Shown: positions 8,835 through 18,017 of the stretch, piece by piece
Layout: each line of letters begins with the position of its first letter
How positions within the stretch are numbered: position 1 is the first letter of the stretch
Assembly (NCBI RefSeq): GCF_000397065.2
Contig: NZ_KE007326.1
Coordinates: 459,689 to 523,688, forward strand
From: Marinobacter lipolyticus SM19
GTDB lineage: Bacteria; Pseudomonadota; Gammaproteobacteria; Pseudomonadales; Oleiphilaceae
DNA: 64,000 bases
Direction: 5' to 3'
Position numbers and translations under genes: made by a program
Notes under the pieces: generated by a model
Seen by the model: only the letters and a program-made list of their open reading frames with translations
Told to the model about the DNA's origin: nothing
The model's database searches: none

Positions 8835-9835
8835 CGGTCAGGATTCCTGTGTTTGTTCAACTCATCAGCCAGCTGAAAAACCGCCATGGCGTATAGATGG
8901 CTATGATTGTAACGGGTTATCACGTAAAAGTTATGGTAAGTCAGCCATAATTCCGGACCGTCACTGCCTTGCAGCATGATTGCCCGGGCCAGCGCATCGT
9001 CCCCTCGCGCCAACATCGGCCCCAACCCGGCCGCGCGATAATCAGCGACTGTCAGCTTCGGCTTGAGCTCCCGCGTCAACAGGGGGCTATCCATCGGCAG
9101 GTGATCTTCCAGGCGCTCAGCCACCGGCTCGCCCTCACGCCAGTGATGGGCACTGAAATAGTTGGCGACACTGCCAATGGCGTCCACGGGATTACTCAGA
9201 ATATCAGCGACACCGTCATCGTCGAAGTCGATTGCAAAGTTCCGGTAACTGCTGGCGATAAACTGGCCGTAGCCCATAGCCCCGGCATAGGACCCTTTGA
9301 TATGCAGTGGATCAAAGCCCTGCTCACGGGTCATCAGCAGATACTGGACCAGCTCACTGCGAAAGAAACGGCTGCGGGGTGGGTAGTCAAAGGCCAGGGT
9401 TGCCAAGGCATCCATCACACGATAATTGCCGGTGTAGTTACCGTACCAGGTTTCCACGCCTATGATTGCGGCAATAACGGTGGCAGGAACACCAAATTCT
9501 GACTCCGCTCGGGCAAATGCCTCATCGTATTCTTTGAGAAACGCCACGCCGCGCTCAACCCGTTCAGGCTTGATAAAGATCTTTCGATACTCGTGCCAGG
9601 TCAGGGTTTTCTCGGCTGGGCGGCTGATGGACTCCAGTATCCTGTCGATGCGAGTCGCCTGCGACAGCAAGACTTCCACCTTGCCCTGATCATATCCGTA
9701 CTTGGTAACCATTTCCTTGATCAGCGCCTGACCTTCCGGAGTGGCATCGTAACCCTGAGCCTGGGTGACAGAGGCAAGTACCACGAATAGGAAAGGTGCA
9801 ATGCGAGTAAAACCTGAAAAACAGACAGCTGTCAT
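8828..9835 (-). CDS. mltB: Lytic murein transglycosylase B
   Basis: Periplasmic enzyme that cleaves the MurNAc-GlcNAc bond to give anhydro-muropeptides. The 335-residue protein has a signal sequence ending near VTQAQG, then the MltB/SLT fold. The catalytic Glu is E128 in IGVETWYGN, followed by LKIK-type substrate-groove segments and GSYAGAMGYGQF. No lipobox Cys is seen at the signal end, so it may be a soluble (SltB-like) form. AGGTAAGTA directly before the ATG makes a good ribosome site. It lies 135 bases after rodA, the widest gap in this gene series. Confidence 0.93.
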   Translation of the reverse strand: MTAVCFSGFTRIAPFLFVVLASVTQAQGYDATPEGQALIKEMVTKYGYDQGKVEVLLSQATRIDRILESISRPAEKTLTWHEYRKIFIKPERVERGVAFLKEYDEAFARAESEFGVPATVIAAIIGVETWYGNYTGNYRVMDALATLAFDYPPRSRFFRSELVQYLLMTREQGFDPLHIKGSYAGAMGYGQFIASSYRNFAIDFDDDGVADILSNPVDAIGSVANYFSAHHWREGEPVAERLEDHLPMDSPLLTRELKPKLTVADYRAAGLGPMLARGDDALARAIMLQGSDGPELWLTYHNFYVITRYNHSHLYAMAVFQLADELNKHRNPDRW

Positions 9836-9970
9836 TACTTACCTGTTAATTGATGACCGGGTGGTAATGAGATTCCGCAACGCCGGACTTTGATTCTTCG
9901 CCGGCTCACTCAAAACCGGTGCTACATTATCATGGAGCATAAGCGGTCAACCATTACCCGCTGTCCATGG

Positions 9971-11110
9971 TCAGGCGCTGATCATCCGCCGATGGGTATG
10001 AATGGACATCAGCACGCCAAAGGCTGCCATCAAGGTGACACTCGATGTGCCCCCGTAGCTGATAAGCGGCAGCGGTACCCCAACCACCGGCAATAGTCCG
10101 CTGACCATCCCCACGTTCACGAAGATATAGATAAAGAACGTCATCGTCAGCGCTCCGGCAAGCAACCGACTGAAGGAATCCTGAGCAGTGGCGGCAATAT
10201 AGAGACACCGAAGAATGATGAGCAGGTAGACCGCCATCAGAACCAGCATGCCAATGAAACCGAACTCCTCAGCCAGGACCGCCACAATAAAATCCGTGTG
10301 GCTTTCCGGCAGGAATTCAAGATGGGACTGAGTGCCCTGGAGCCAACCTTTGCCCTCCAGGCCACCCGAGCCAATAGCGGTTTTCGACTGGATAATGTTC
10401 CAGCCAGCGCCAAGGGGATCGCTTTGCGGGTCCAGTAGCGTCAGCACCCGTTGCTTCTGGTAATCCCGCATGACAAAGAACCACATCAGTGGCGCTGACA
10501 CCGAGACCAGGGCGGCAAATGCGGCAATCAGGCGCCAACTCATACCTGCAAAGAAAACAACGAAAATACCTGCTGCGCCTACCAGAAGGGAGGTCCCCAA
10601 ATCAGGCTGAAGGATAATCATCGCCATCGGAGCGAGCACAATCACCAACGCAACAGCGATACGGGACAATGTCGGAGGCAGAAAATGACGGGACAGATAC
10701 CAGGCTGTCATCATCGGCATCACCAGCTTCATCAGCTCCGACGGCTGGAACCGCGGCAGTCCCGGGATGGCGAGCCAGCGCTGAGCGCCCTTGGCACCAA
10801 CCCCGACCAGCAACACTGCGGCCAGGCCCGCCACTCCGGCCAGATAGAGCCAGGGGGCCCAACGCCGGAAAACGGCGGGATCCAGCTGGGCAAACACCAG
10901 CATGACCACCAAAGCCACCCCCATGCGTATTCCCTGCGCCTTGACCACTTCGATGTTACGGTCCGCACCACTAAAAAGAACCACCAGGCCACCGCCAATT
11001 AACAGCAGAAGCAAAGCCAGCAGGATCGGATCAATATGGAATACAGACCACAGGCTACGAGGCCTGGAAAGAGGATGGTCGGATGTGCTCAGGCTTTTAC
11101 TCAGCATCAA
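9971..11110 (-). CDS. rodA: Rod-shape peptidoglycan glycosyltransferase RodA (SEDS)
   Basis: SEDS-family inner-membrane glycosyltransferase that polymerises lipid II during elongation, in partnership with PBP2. The 379-residue protein has about ten transmembrane helices. The conserved extracytoplasmic loop reads ESHTDFIVAVLAEEFG, and the final helices carry VVGVPLPLISYGGTS. It overlaps mrdA by 14 bases, as expected for a coupled RodA-PBP2 pair. FtsW, its division paralogue, is encoded at 53154-54356. Confidence 0.97.
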   Translation of the reverse strand: MMLSKSLSTSDHPLSRPRSLWSVFHIDPILLALLLLLIGGGLVVLFSGADRNIEVVKAQGIRMGVALVVMLVFAQLDPAVFRRWAPWLYLAGVAGLAAVLLVGVGAKGAQRWLAIPGLPRFQPSELMKLVMPMMTAWYLSRHFLPPTLSRIAVALVIVLAPMAMIILQPDLGTSLLVGAAGIFVVFFAGMSWRLIAAFAALVSVSAPLMWFFVMRDYQKQRVLTLLDPQSDPLGAGWNIIQSKTAIGSGGLEGKGWLQGTQSHLEFLPESHTDFIVAVLAEEFGFIGMLVLMAVYLLIILRCLYIAATAQDSFSRLLAGALTMTFFIYIFVNVGMVSGLLPVVGVPLPLISYGGTSSVTLMAAFGVLMSIHTHRRMISA

Positions 11111-12998
11111 TCGCCCCCCCGGACCCGGTCCCGCTCACCAGTGCTTTCTCCTCGCCCGGAAAGTCCTGCAACCACGCGTCAAACATCGCCCTTGCCACCG
11201 GTGCTGCAGTGCTGCTGCCACCGCCACCGTTCTCGACAATGATGGCAACAGCAATCTGTGGATCATCAACCGGAGCGAAGCCCACGAACAGAGCGTGGTC
11301 CCGCAACCGCTCACGGACGTCTTCTTCTTCGTACTCTTCATCTTCCGCGAGACTGAACACTTGCGCCGTACCAGTTTTTCCAGCCATACGGTAGGACGCC
11401 CCACGGGCCGCTCCTCGAGCCGTACCTTTGGTTCCATGCATGACTTCGGCCATGGCATCGACCACAAATTCCCAGTCGTCCGGATTCTTCAGCTCCAGGG
11501 GAGAATGACCTCCCGGGGGAAGGAATTCTTCAGTGGAACGATCCCCCTTGATACTTTTGAGCAGTCTCGGCTCGACCCAGTGACCACGGTTGGCAATCAG
11601 AGACGTTGCCGTCGCCAGTTGCAACGGGGTCGCCAGCATAAAGCCCTGCCCGATCCCCAGATTGACGGAATCTCCCGGATACCAGGGTTCGCTTCGTACC
11701 GCCCTCTTCCAGTCACGGGAAGGCAACAAGCCGCTCAATGCACCGGAGACATCCAGCGCAGCGTCTTCGCCAAAACCGAACTTGGACAGGTAGTCGTACA
11801 TGGTGTCTACACCCATTTCCACCGCAATTTCATAGAAATAGATGTCACAGGACTGGGCCACGGCATCGGTAAGGTCCACCCAGCCGTGACCGCCACGTTT
11901 CCAGTCGCGGTAACGTCGTCCACCGGTGTTCAACTGGAAATACCCGGGATCCCAGATGGTTTTGTCTCTCGTCGTCGCCCCGCTGTCCAGCGCAGCCACA
12001 GCCAGCATCGGCTTCATGGTAGACCCCGGGGGATATTGTCCACGGAGCGCCCGGTTGAACAGGGGCTTGTCTATATCGGTACTCAGGGCCCGATAGTCGG
12101 CAACGCTGATGCCCGTTACAAACTGATTGGCATCAAAACCGGGCACACTGGCGAGTGCCAGCAAGCCCCCGGTATCCGGTTCAATCGCGACAATAGCGCC
12201 ACGCCGGCCGTCAAGCAGTTCATGGGCCAGGCGCTGCAACCTCAGATCAAGGTGCAACTGGATGTCTTCCCCGGGAACCGGGTTCTGTCGCTCCAGCACT
12301 CTCAGGGTTCTCCCACGGGCGTTTGTTTCCACGTGCTGGTATCCCACCTGGCCGTGCAACAGATCCTCATAGAAACGCTCAATACCGGACTTGCCAATAT
12401 AGTTCGTACCCGCATAGTTCACCGGATCAATACGCTGCAGCTCTTCCCGGTTGATTCGGCCAACGAATCCCAGGGCATGGGCCGTCAGCTCGCTGTGTGG
12501 GTAATAACGAACAAGTTCCGCCGACACCTCGACGCCGGGCAACTCATGGCGATGAACCGCAAGGCTGGCGATTTCTTCTTCATTCAGGTCATAGCGGAGA
12601 GGAATTGGCTGGAACGGCCGACGAGGTTCCCGCAGGCGACGCTGGAAGCGCTCCATGTCTTCTTCGGGTATATCAAGAAGGGCCTCAAGTTGCGCCAGCG
12701 TCTCCTCCATACCATCGACTCGTTCAGGGACGAGGGTAACACCGAACACTGGCCGGTTTTCCGCCAGCAATTCATCATTGCGGTCGTAGACAAGGCCCCG
12801 GGGCGGGGCAACCGACTGAACCTGTACCCGGTTCTTGTCGGAGAGCGTGGTGTATATGTCATGCTCAACGACTTGCAGCTGATACATCCTGGCGACCAAA
12901 AGCCCCAACATGACCAACACGACGCATACCATGACCATCGTCCGCCTTTGGAAAAGGCGACGCTCGGCGGCCACGTCTTTGAATTCTCCCCAGGGCAT
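11097..12998 (-). CDS. mrdA: Penicillin-binding protein 2 (elongation transpeptidase)
   Basis: Class B transpeptidase of the elongasome, 633 residues. A single N-terminal membrane anchor (about 20-42) is followed by the pedestal domain and then the transpeptidase domain. The catalytic serine is S326 in PPGSTMKP, the second motif is SCD in AQSCDIYFYE, and KTG occurs in MAGKTGTAQV. An acidic stretch EDEEYEEEDV in the C-terminal lobe is unusual in its density but lies in a variable loop. It sits eight bases after rlmH and overlaps rodA. Confidence 0.97.
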   Translation of the reverse strand: MPWGEFKDVAAERRLFQRRTMVMVCVVLVMLGLLVARMYQLQVVEHDIYTTLSDKNRVQVQSVAPPRGLVYDRNDELLAENRPVFGVTLVPERVDGMEETLAQLEALLDIPEEDMERFQRRLREPRRPFQPIPLRYDLNEEEIASLAVHRHELPGVEVSAELVRYYPHSELTAHALGFVGRINREELQRIDPVNYAGTNYIGKSGIERFYEDLLHGQVGYQHVETNARGRTLRVLERQNPVPGEDIQLHLDLRLQRLAHELLDGRRGAIVAIEPDTGGLLALASVPGFDANQFVTGISVADYRALSTDIDKPLFNRALRGQYPPGSTMKPMLAVAALDSGATTRDKTIWDPGYFQLNTGGRRYRDWKRGGHGWVDLTDAVAQSCDIYFYEIAVEMGVDTMYDYLSKFGFGEDAALDVSGALSGLLPSRDWKRAVRSEPWYPGDSVNLGIGQGFMLATPLQLATATSLIANRGHWVEPRLLKSIKGDRSTEEFLPPGGHSPLELKNPDDWEFVVDAMAEVMHGTKGTARGAARGASYRMAGKTGTAQVFSLAEDEEYEEEDVRERLRDHALFVGFAPVDDPQIAVAIIVENGGGGSSTAAPVARAMFDAWLQDFPGEEKALVSGTGSGGAIDAE

Positions 12999-13006
12999 GA
13001 TGCGTC

Positions 13007-13477
13007 CTAAGCCCGATGGTACGGATGATTACGGGTAATTGACCAGGCACGATACAGCTGCTCGGCCAACAGTATCCTCACCAGCGGATGAGGGAGTGTC
13101 AGGGGGGAAAGCGACCAGAGTTGGTCGGCCCGCTGTCGGCATGTATCCGCAAGACCGTCCGGTCCTCCGACCAGAAAGCTGACATCGCGACCGTCCTGCT
13201 GCCAGTTCTCCAGTTGACTGGCAAGCTTCTCCGTCGACCAGGGGCACCCGCCTACTTCCAGGGCGACCACACGATCCCTCGGACCTGTCGCTGACAGAAT
13301 CGAATCGCTTTCTTTTTGCATCAGCCGGGCAATGTCCGGATTCTTGCCCCGATGAGCCATTGGAATCTCTACCAATTCCAGGGGCAGTTCCGGCGGCATT
13401 CGGCGGGCGTAATCAGTATATCCCTGGCTGACCCAGTCGGGCATCTTCTGCCCCACACAGATCAGACGTAATCGCAT
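13007..13477 (-). CDS. rlmH: 23S rRNA (pseudouridine-1915-N3)-methyltransferase
   Basis: SPOUT methyltransferase that modifies pseudouridine 1915 in helix 69 of 23S rRNA in assembled 70S ribosomes. At 156 residues it matches the family length. Visible features are [16 protein letters not shown] at the N-terminus, the knot segment [11 protein letters not shown], and [23 protein letters not shown] at the C-terminus (split by the SAM-binding knot). It lies two bases after rsfS and eight before mrdA, the usual order in gammaproteobacteria. Confidence 0.96.
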   Translation of the reverse strand: MRLRLICVGQKMPDWVSQGYTDYARRMPPELPLELVEIPMAHRGKNPDIARLMQKESDSILSATGPRDRVVALEVGGCPWSTEKLASQLENWQQDGRDVSFLVGGPDGLADTCRQRADQLWSLSPLTLPHPLVRILLAEQLYRAWSITRNHPYHRA

Positions 13478-13479
13478 GG

Positions 13480-13830
13480 TTATTCGCTACCCGCAACACC
13501 CAGATCCGGAGCATCGCGCCACAGGCGCTCAAGATCATAGAATTCGCGGGTTGCCGGCATCATCACGTGAACAACAACATCCCCCAGATCAACGAGGATC
13601 CAGTCACTGACATGACTCCCTTCCACGTTACTGGCACGAACCCCCTGCTCTTTGGCTTCCACGATTACGGAGTCCGCCAGCGATTTCAAATGACGGTTGG
13701 ATGTCCCCGAAGCCAGCACCATGTAATCAGTCACGCTGGTACGGTCCCTGACATCGATCACACTCACGTCCTGTGCCTTTACGTCCTCAAGTGCACTTAT
13801 CACCAGATCTTTCAGTTGCTCTGCCTGCAT
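13480..13830 (-). CDS. rsfS: Ribosomal silencing factor RsfS
   Basis: Binds ribosomal protein uL14 and blocks subunit joining when nutrients are scarce. The protein has 116 residues, with the family patterns [29 protein letters not shown] and [14 protein letters not shown]. The start MQAEQLKDL was chosen because AGGGTGATT sits just upstream. A longer frame would run into untranslated sequence. It is flanked by nadD and rlmH, an order conserved in E. coli and Pseudomonas. Confidence 0.95.
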   Translation of the reverse strand: MQAEQLKDLVISALEDVKAQDVSVIDVRDRTSVTDYMVLASGTSNRHLKSLADSVIVEAKEQGVRASNVEGSHVSDWILVDLGDVVVHVMMPATREFYDLERLWRDAPDLGVAGSE

Positions 13831-13899
13831 AATCACCCTGCTGGACGGATGGCGGCGAAGGCGGCCATCCAAAAATGTTGTTCAGTTGCGATTGTAGCA

Positions 13900-14550
13900 C
13901 TAAATGTTCCCGTCAGGGCAGGCGCCATAGAGCCCCAAACTACGAATTTCCCGCCAAACCGGATCCGGCATGAGATAGCGGGGCGATCTTCCGGACAGGA
14001 TACGGTCACGAATTCCCGTGGCGGAAATGTCCAGAAGTGGCGGATCCAGCTCAAGAAAGTATCCCCCAGGAGCGCTGTGGAGCTGATCCGCATCTGAGAT
14101 CCCATGGTCCTGAAGCAACTTTGCCGGCACGCCTTGCGGATCCAGCCCCGGTCCGGGGCGCCTCACAACCACCACATGGGCCAGTTGTGGAATCCGCTCC
14201 CACTCACGCCAACGGTCAAAACCCGCGAAGGCGTCCGTTCCCACCACCATAACCAGGGGTTCCTGCGCCCCCAACTGCTCACGCAACTGTCGCAATGTAT
14301 CCGCGGTATAGGAGGCTCCCTTTCGGGTCAGCTCCCGAGCATCCACAACCAGTCCTGCCTCGTCAGCAACCGCTAGCTGGAGCAGCTTAAGGCGCTGCGC
14401 GGCGCTGGCATCGGTTGACCCCCGATGCGGCGGGATATGACAGGGCACCAGCGCAACTTCCGACACACCCAGACGCTCTTTCAGCTCGATGGCGAGCCTG
14501 AGATGCCCATGGTGTACCGGATCAAACGTACCGCCGTAGATAACATGCAT
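13900..14550 (-). CDS. nadD: Nicotinate-nucleotide adenylyltransferase
   Basis: Joins ATP and nicotinate mononucleotide to form deamido-NAD in the cytoplasm. The nucleotidyltransferase signature GGTFDPVHHGH is at the N-terminus and the ISATGIR motif near the C-terminus. The protein has 216 residues from ATG at 14550 (MHVIYGG). A TTG two codons earlier is possible but would abut the proA stop without a better ribosome site. Only six bases separate it from proA, so the two are probably cotranscribed. Confidence 0.95.
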   Translation of the reverse strand: MHVIYGGTFDPVHHGHLRLAIELKERLGVSEVALVPCHIPPHRGSTDASAAQRLKLLQLAVADEAGLVVDARELTRKGASYTADTLRQLREQLGAQEPLVMVVGTDAFAGFDRWREWERIPQLAHVVVVRRPGPGLDPQGVPAKLLQDHGISDADQLHSAPGGYFLELDPPLLDISATGIRDRILSGRSPRYLMPDPVWREIRSLGLYGACPDGNI

Positions 14551-14556
14551 AGGCAA

Positions 14557-15813
14557 TCAGTTCCGAACGTGGCCGTCGCCGAACACCACATACTTCTGCG
14601 ACGTCAGTCCCTCCAGCCCCACTGGTCCACGTGCATGAATCTTGTCGGTGGAAATACCAATCTCGGCGCCCAGACCATATTCAAAGCCGTCGGCAAAGCG
14701 GGTCGAGGCGTTGACCATGACCGAACTTGAATCCACCTCGGTGATGAAACGACGCGCCCGGGTGTAGTTTTCCGTGATGATGCTGTCGGTATGCTGCGAA
14801 CTGTACCGATTGATGTGGGCAATGGCGCTGTCCAGACCGTCTACCACCCTGATCGCGAGGATCGGGGCAAGGTACTCTTCCTCCCAGTCGGCTTCAGTCG
14901 CCGCTTTTACGGAGGGCAGAACGGCTCTGGTGCGCTCGCAACCACGAAGCTCCACACTCTTCTCGACAAAGGCATCCGCCAACAACGGCAGAATATCGTC
15001 GGCGATCTCGGCATCCACCAGTAAGGTTTCCATGGTGTTGCAGGTACCATAGCGATGGGTTTTTGCATTCACCGCCACCTTCAGAGCCTTTTCAGGATCT
15101 GCGTGGCTGTCAATGTAGACATGGCAGACACCGTCCAGGTGTTTGATCACCGGGACCCGGGCATCACGACTGATCCGCTCGATCAGCCCCTTGCCGCCCC
15201 GGGGCACAATGACATCCACATAGGCAGGCATGGTGATCAGTTCACCCACCGCCGCCCGGTCGGTGGTTTTGATGACCTGAACAGATGTTTCAGGCAAACC
15301 GGCTGCAGCCAGCCCCTTGGCCAGACAAAGTGCAATGGCCTGGTTGGAATGGATTGATTCGGAACCACCACGGAGAATAGTGGCGTTTCCCGATTTCAGA
15401 CACAGGCTCGCAGCTTCCACAGTCACGTTGGGCCGGGATTCGTAGATTATACCGATCACCCCCAACGGCACCCGCATTTTACCAACCTGGATACCCGAAG
15501 GGCGGTAGGTCATATCGGTAATTGCGCCAATCGGGTCCGGTAACGAAGCAACCTGCCGGAGCCCCTCAATCATGGTGTCGATCCGATGCGGGGTCAGCTC
15601 CAGGCGATCCAGCATCGCTGCGTCCAGCCCACTATCACGCCCTTGGGCCAGGTCCCGTGCATTGGCTTCAACCAGTTCGCTACGGGAAGCATCCAGAGCC
15701 TCTGCAGTTGCCAACAGGGCCTGATTCCGTACTGCCGTGGTCGAACGTGCCACCGCCGTGGCTGCGGAACGCGCCTGCTGTCCCACTTCAGCCATGTAAG
15801 CTGCAATATCCAT
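14557..15813 (-). CDS. proA: Gamma-glutamyl phosphate reductase
   Basis: Second enzyme of proline synthesis, reducing gamma-glutamyl phosphate to glutamate semialdehyde with NADPH. The 418-residue protein has the aldehyde-dehydrogenase-like fold. The catalytic Cys lies in [13 protein letters not shown], and VPRGGKGLI and the terminal [12 protein letters not shown] are typical. The start [11 protein letters not shown] was chosen because AAAGGTAATCG lies just before the ATG. Earlier in-frame codons fall in AT-rich leader sequence. It heads the long minus-strand series down to lipB. proB is not in the window. Confidence 0.96.
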   Translation of the reverse strand: MDIAAYMAEVGQQARSAATAVARSTTAVRNQALLATAEALDASRSELVEANARDLAQGRDSGLDAAMLDRLELTPHRIDTMIEGLRQVASLPDPIGAITDMTYRPSGIQVGKMRVPLGVIGIIYESRPNVTVEAASLCLKSGNATILRGGSESIHSNQAIALCLAKGLAAAGLPETSVQVIKTTDRAAVGELITMPAYVDVIVPRGGKGLIERISRDARVPVIKHLDGVCHVYIDSHADPEKALKVAVNAKTHRYGTCNTMETLLVDAEIADDILPLLADAFVEKSVELRGCERTRAVLPSVKAATEADWEEEYLAPILAIRVVDGLDSAIAHINRYSSQHTDSIITENYTRARRFITEVDSSSVMVNASTRFADGFEYGLGAEIGISTDKIHARGPVGLEGLTSQKYVVFGDGHVRN

Positions 15814-16002
15814 TCGATTACCTTTGGTTTTAATAGCTGATTTCAAAAAATAAGACGGTAACTTTACCTTTCCCGATTCAAGTACGCATCCCAAACGATT
15901 ATTATACCGCTGCCGAACGCCCTGTTCGGCATTGAATGACAGACGATGGACGCAACCTGCGTTATGCTGACACAAACGGATGTCCGGGAGAGGATGGATA
16001 CT

Positions 16003-17022
16003 ATGGCCCAGATGGCCGAAAAATTCCTGTTGAGTCGCCTGTCGAGAGCTGGCTTTATTGTACTGGTTGCCATCGCCTTACTCTCCACCATTTACGGCGC
16101 TCACCTCACGACCGTTACTGCCCTTGTAGCTGCGGCTCTGATCTTTACCGGGAGGGGCTTTCATCCCCAACGGTCCCGGGCCCCCTGGCCGACAATCAAC
16201 CGTCTGATTCTGGGCGCATTTCTGATCCTTTTGATCGGTAGTCTGTGGTCTGGCCCATGGAGCCTGGTGCACTGGCTATACACGGCACCATTGCTGGCAT
16301 TCGCCCTGCTACCGATCGCCTGGGCCATTGTAACAACCCTGGCTTGCGCTTTTCTGGCAATGGCATCAACGTACTGGTCGACCGGGCTGGCAGAACGTCA
16401 CCAGATGATCAGCGCCTTCCTGCTGACCATCATGCTGTCGGCGGTTCTGGTGCTCCTGCGCGAATACAAGTCCCGTCAACTGGCCCCGTTGCGTCGCACA
16501 GACGAGCTCACCCAGGCCGCCAGCCGGGAATACCTGTCCGCCGACCTGCACAAGGAAATCCAGCGCAGTGAACGGGAAGGCACGGACATGTCCATTATCA
16601 TGCTGGGCCTGGACACCCATTTAAGCGATACCGATCCTGACGCGGACATTCGCTCCATCCTGCCCCGAATCGGCCGCTACCTGCATTCACAATTGCGGGA
16701 CTTCGACACCTATTATCGGGTCGCTGACCTGCAATTCCTGATCATCCTGCCCGGCATATCCACCTCTGACGCCGCCAGCCGCGCAGAAACCATTCGCAAG
16801 GGTCTTCGGGGTTTGCTGGCTTCCCACGGACTGGAATTAACGGTCAGCGCGGGTATCGCCGGGCTCAATATCGGGGACGACGCAGACAGCCTCCAGCAGT
16901 CTGCTGCGAATGCCTTGCGCAGGGCACAGCAACAGGGGGGCAACCGCACCCAATCCTACAGCGCCTGGTCGCATTCTTCACCACCTGCGAGGGAAGCCGA
17001 TGCCGAGGGCCCTATGACATGA
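16003..17022 (+). CDS. Membrane protein with degenerate GGDEF domain (first of pair)
   Basis: A 339-residue membrane protein. About five hydrophobic segments occupy residues 15-160, followed by a GGDEF-like domain starting [15 protein letters not shown]. Where active cyclases have GGDEF, this protein has A241-D-L-Q-F245, so both glycines and the metal-binding acids are lost and cyclase activity is not expected. The surrounding fold is kept ([27 protein letters not shown]), suggesting a binding or scaffolding role. The start ATG at 16003 has GAGG nine bases upstream. Its stop overlaps the start of the next gene by four bases. Its specific function is unknown. Confidence 0.85.
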   Translation: MAQMAEKFLLSRLSRAGFIVLVAIALLSTIYGAHLTTVTALVAAALIFTGRGFHPQRSRAPWPTINRLILGAFLILLIGSLWSGPWSLVHWLYTAPLLAFALLPIAWAIVTTLACAFLAMASTYWSTGLAERHQMISAFLLTIMLSAVLVLLREYKSRQLAPLRRTDELTQAASREYLSADLHKEIQRSEREGTDMSIIMLGLDTHLSDTDPDADIRSILPRIGRYLHSQLRDFDTYYRVADLQFLIILPGISTSDAASRAETIRKGLRGLLASHGLELTVSAGIAGLNIGDDADSLQQSAANALRRAQQQGGNRTQSYSAWSHSSPPAREADAEGPMT

Positions 17023-18017
17023 CTGAAACACGCCTGAGAACCTACACCCATCTGGCCGGTTATTGTCTGGCGGCTCTGTTTATTGCCAGCCTTGCCCTCC
17101 AGAACCTGCGCTATGGGTTCTATGGCCTGTTCTATCTGGCCACCGGCATGACCCTGCTGACCCTGGCCGGCGCAGCCTATACCTTTGTGTGTCGCCGCCG
17201 CCAGCTATCGGCGCCAGGACACATGATGATACTGACCGCTCTGAACATCGGGCTGATCGTCGCCATGTACACGATGAACACCGCAGGCATCAGTCACTGG
17301 AGCATGCCCCTTATCCTGCTCAACCTCCTTATCTTGCCGCTACGCCAGGGGCTCATTCTGTCGTTGTTCCTGTTCCTGGCATTAGCGGTCTTCCTGCTGT
17401 TTCGCCAGCCGCTTCAGGAAACCCTGACCATACTGACAGGCGCCATGGCGCTGATCGCAATCGGTGCTCTTTATATCTGGCACTACAATCATATGGCGCA
17501 ATCGGCAGAGGATCTGGCAATAACCGATCCCGTGACCGGTGCCCATAACGCGCGCTTCCTGGATGAGACGTTGCAAAAGGAAATCAGCCGCGCCATTGCT
17601 ACAGGTCACTCGCTGTCGGTGATTACGCTGGCGATTGATTACGCCGATGAGGCGGAAGATCTACATGGCAAGAATGGCATACAGACGCTGTTTCGGGAGA
17701 TCACCCAACACCTCTTCGGGGTCATTCGCGCAGGGGACACCCTCTATACCCTGAAGGAATCCGAGTTTTTCCTGATCCTGCCCTTTACCCCTGAAGAAGG
17801 CGTACGGGTCATTGCCGAGCGCATTCGCAGGACCATCGCCGAGCACAACTGGGCCGTGGTCGGGAAAGCGACTGTGAGTCTGGGCTGTACCACTCGTGGC
17901 TCTGGTGATACACGCACGGATGCGCTTCGCAAACGCGCCCATCTTGCTCTGGAGGAGGCTCGTAAACACGGGGCAGATTCCACCTGGTTCCTACCGGGAG
18001 ACGCCACCGGGTCATGA
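17019..18017 (+). CDS. Membrane protein with degenerate GGDEF domain (second of pair)
   Basis: A 332-residue relative of the preceding protein with about five or six transmembrane segments (to about residue 165) and a GGDEF-like domain starting ITDPVTGAHNARFLDETL. The signature is K246-E-S-E-F250 in place of GGDEF, so it too should lack cyclase activity, while FFLILPFTPEEGV and ATVSLGCTTRG keep the fold. Both junctions are 4-base ATGA-type overlaps, so the two GGDEF-like genes and the DedA-PAP2 gene are probably translated as one coupled unit. The proteins may work together on the membrane, but this is inference. Confidence 0.85.
   Translation: MTETRLRTYTHLAGYCLAALFIASLALQNLRYGFYGLFYLATGMTLLTLAGAAYTFVCRRRQLSAPGHMMILTALNIGLIVAMYTMNTAGISHWSMPLILLNLLILPLRQGLILSLFLFLALAVFLLFRQPLQETLTILTGAMALIAIGALYIWHYNHMAQSAEDLAITDPVTGAHNARFLDETLQKEISRAIATGHSLSVITLAIDYADEAEDLHGKNGIQTLFREITQHLFGVIRAGDTLYTLKESEFFLILPFTPEEGVRVIAERIRRTIAEHNWAVVGKATVSLGCTTRGSGDTRTDALRKRAHLALEEARKHGADSTWFLPGDATGS

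Noticed and set aside
10902-13010. A 702-codon open frame on the plus strand opposite rodA and mrdA
   Set aside because: It is antisense to two unmistakable proteins with full motifs, and its translation matches no family. High-GC antisense frames of this kind are common.
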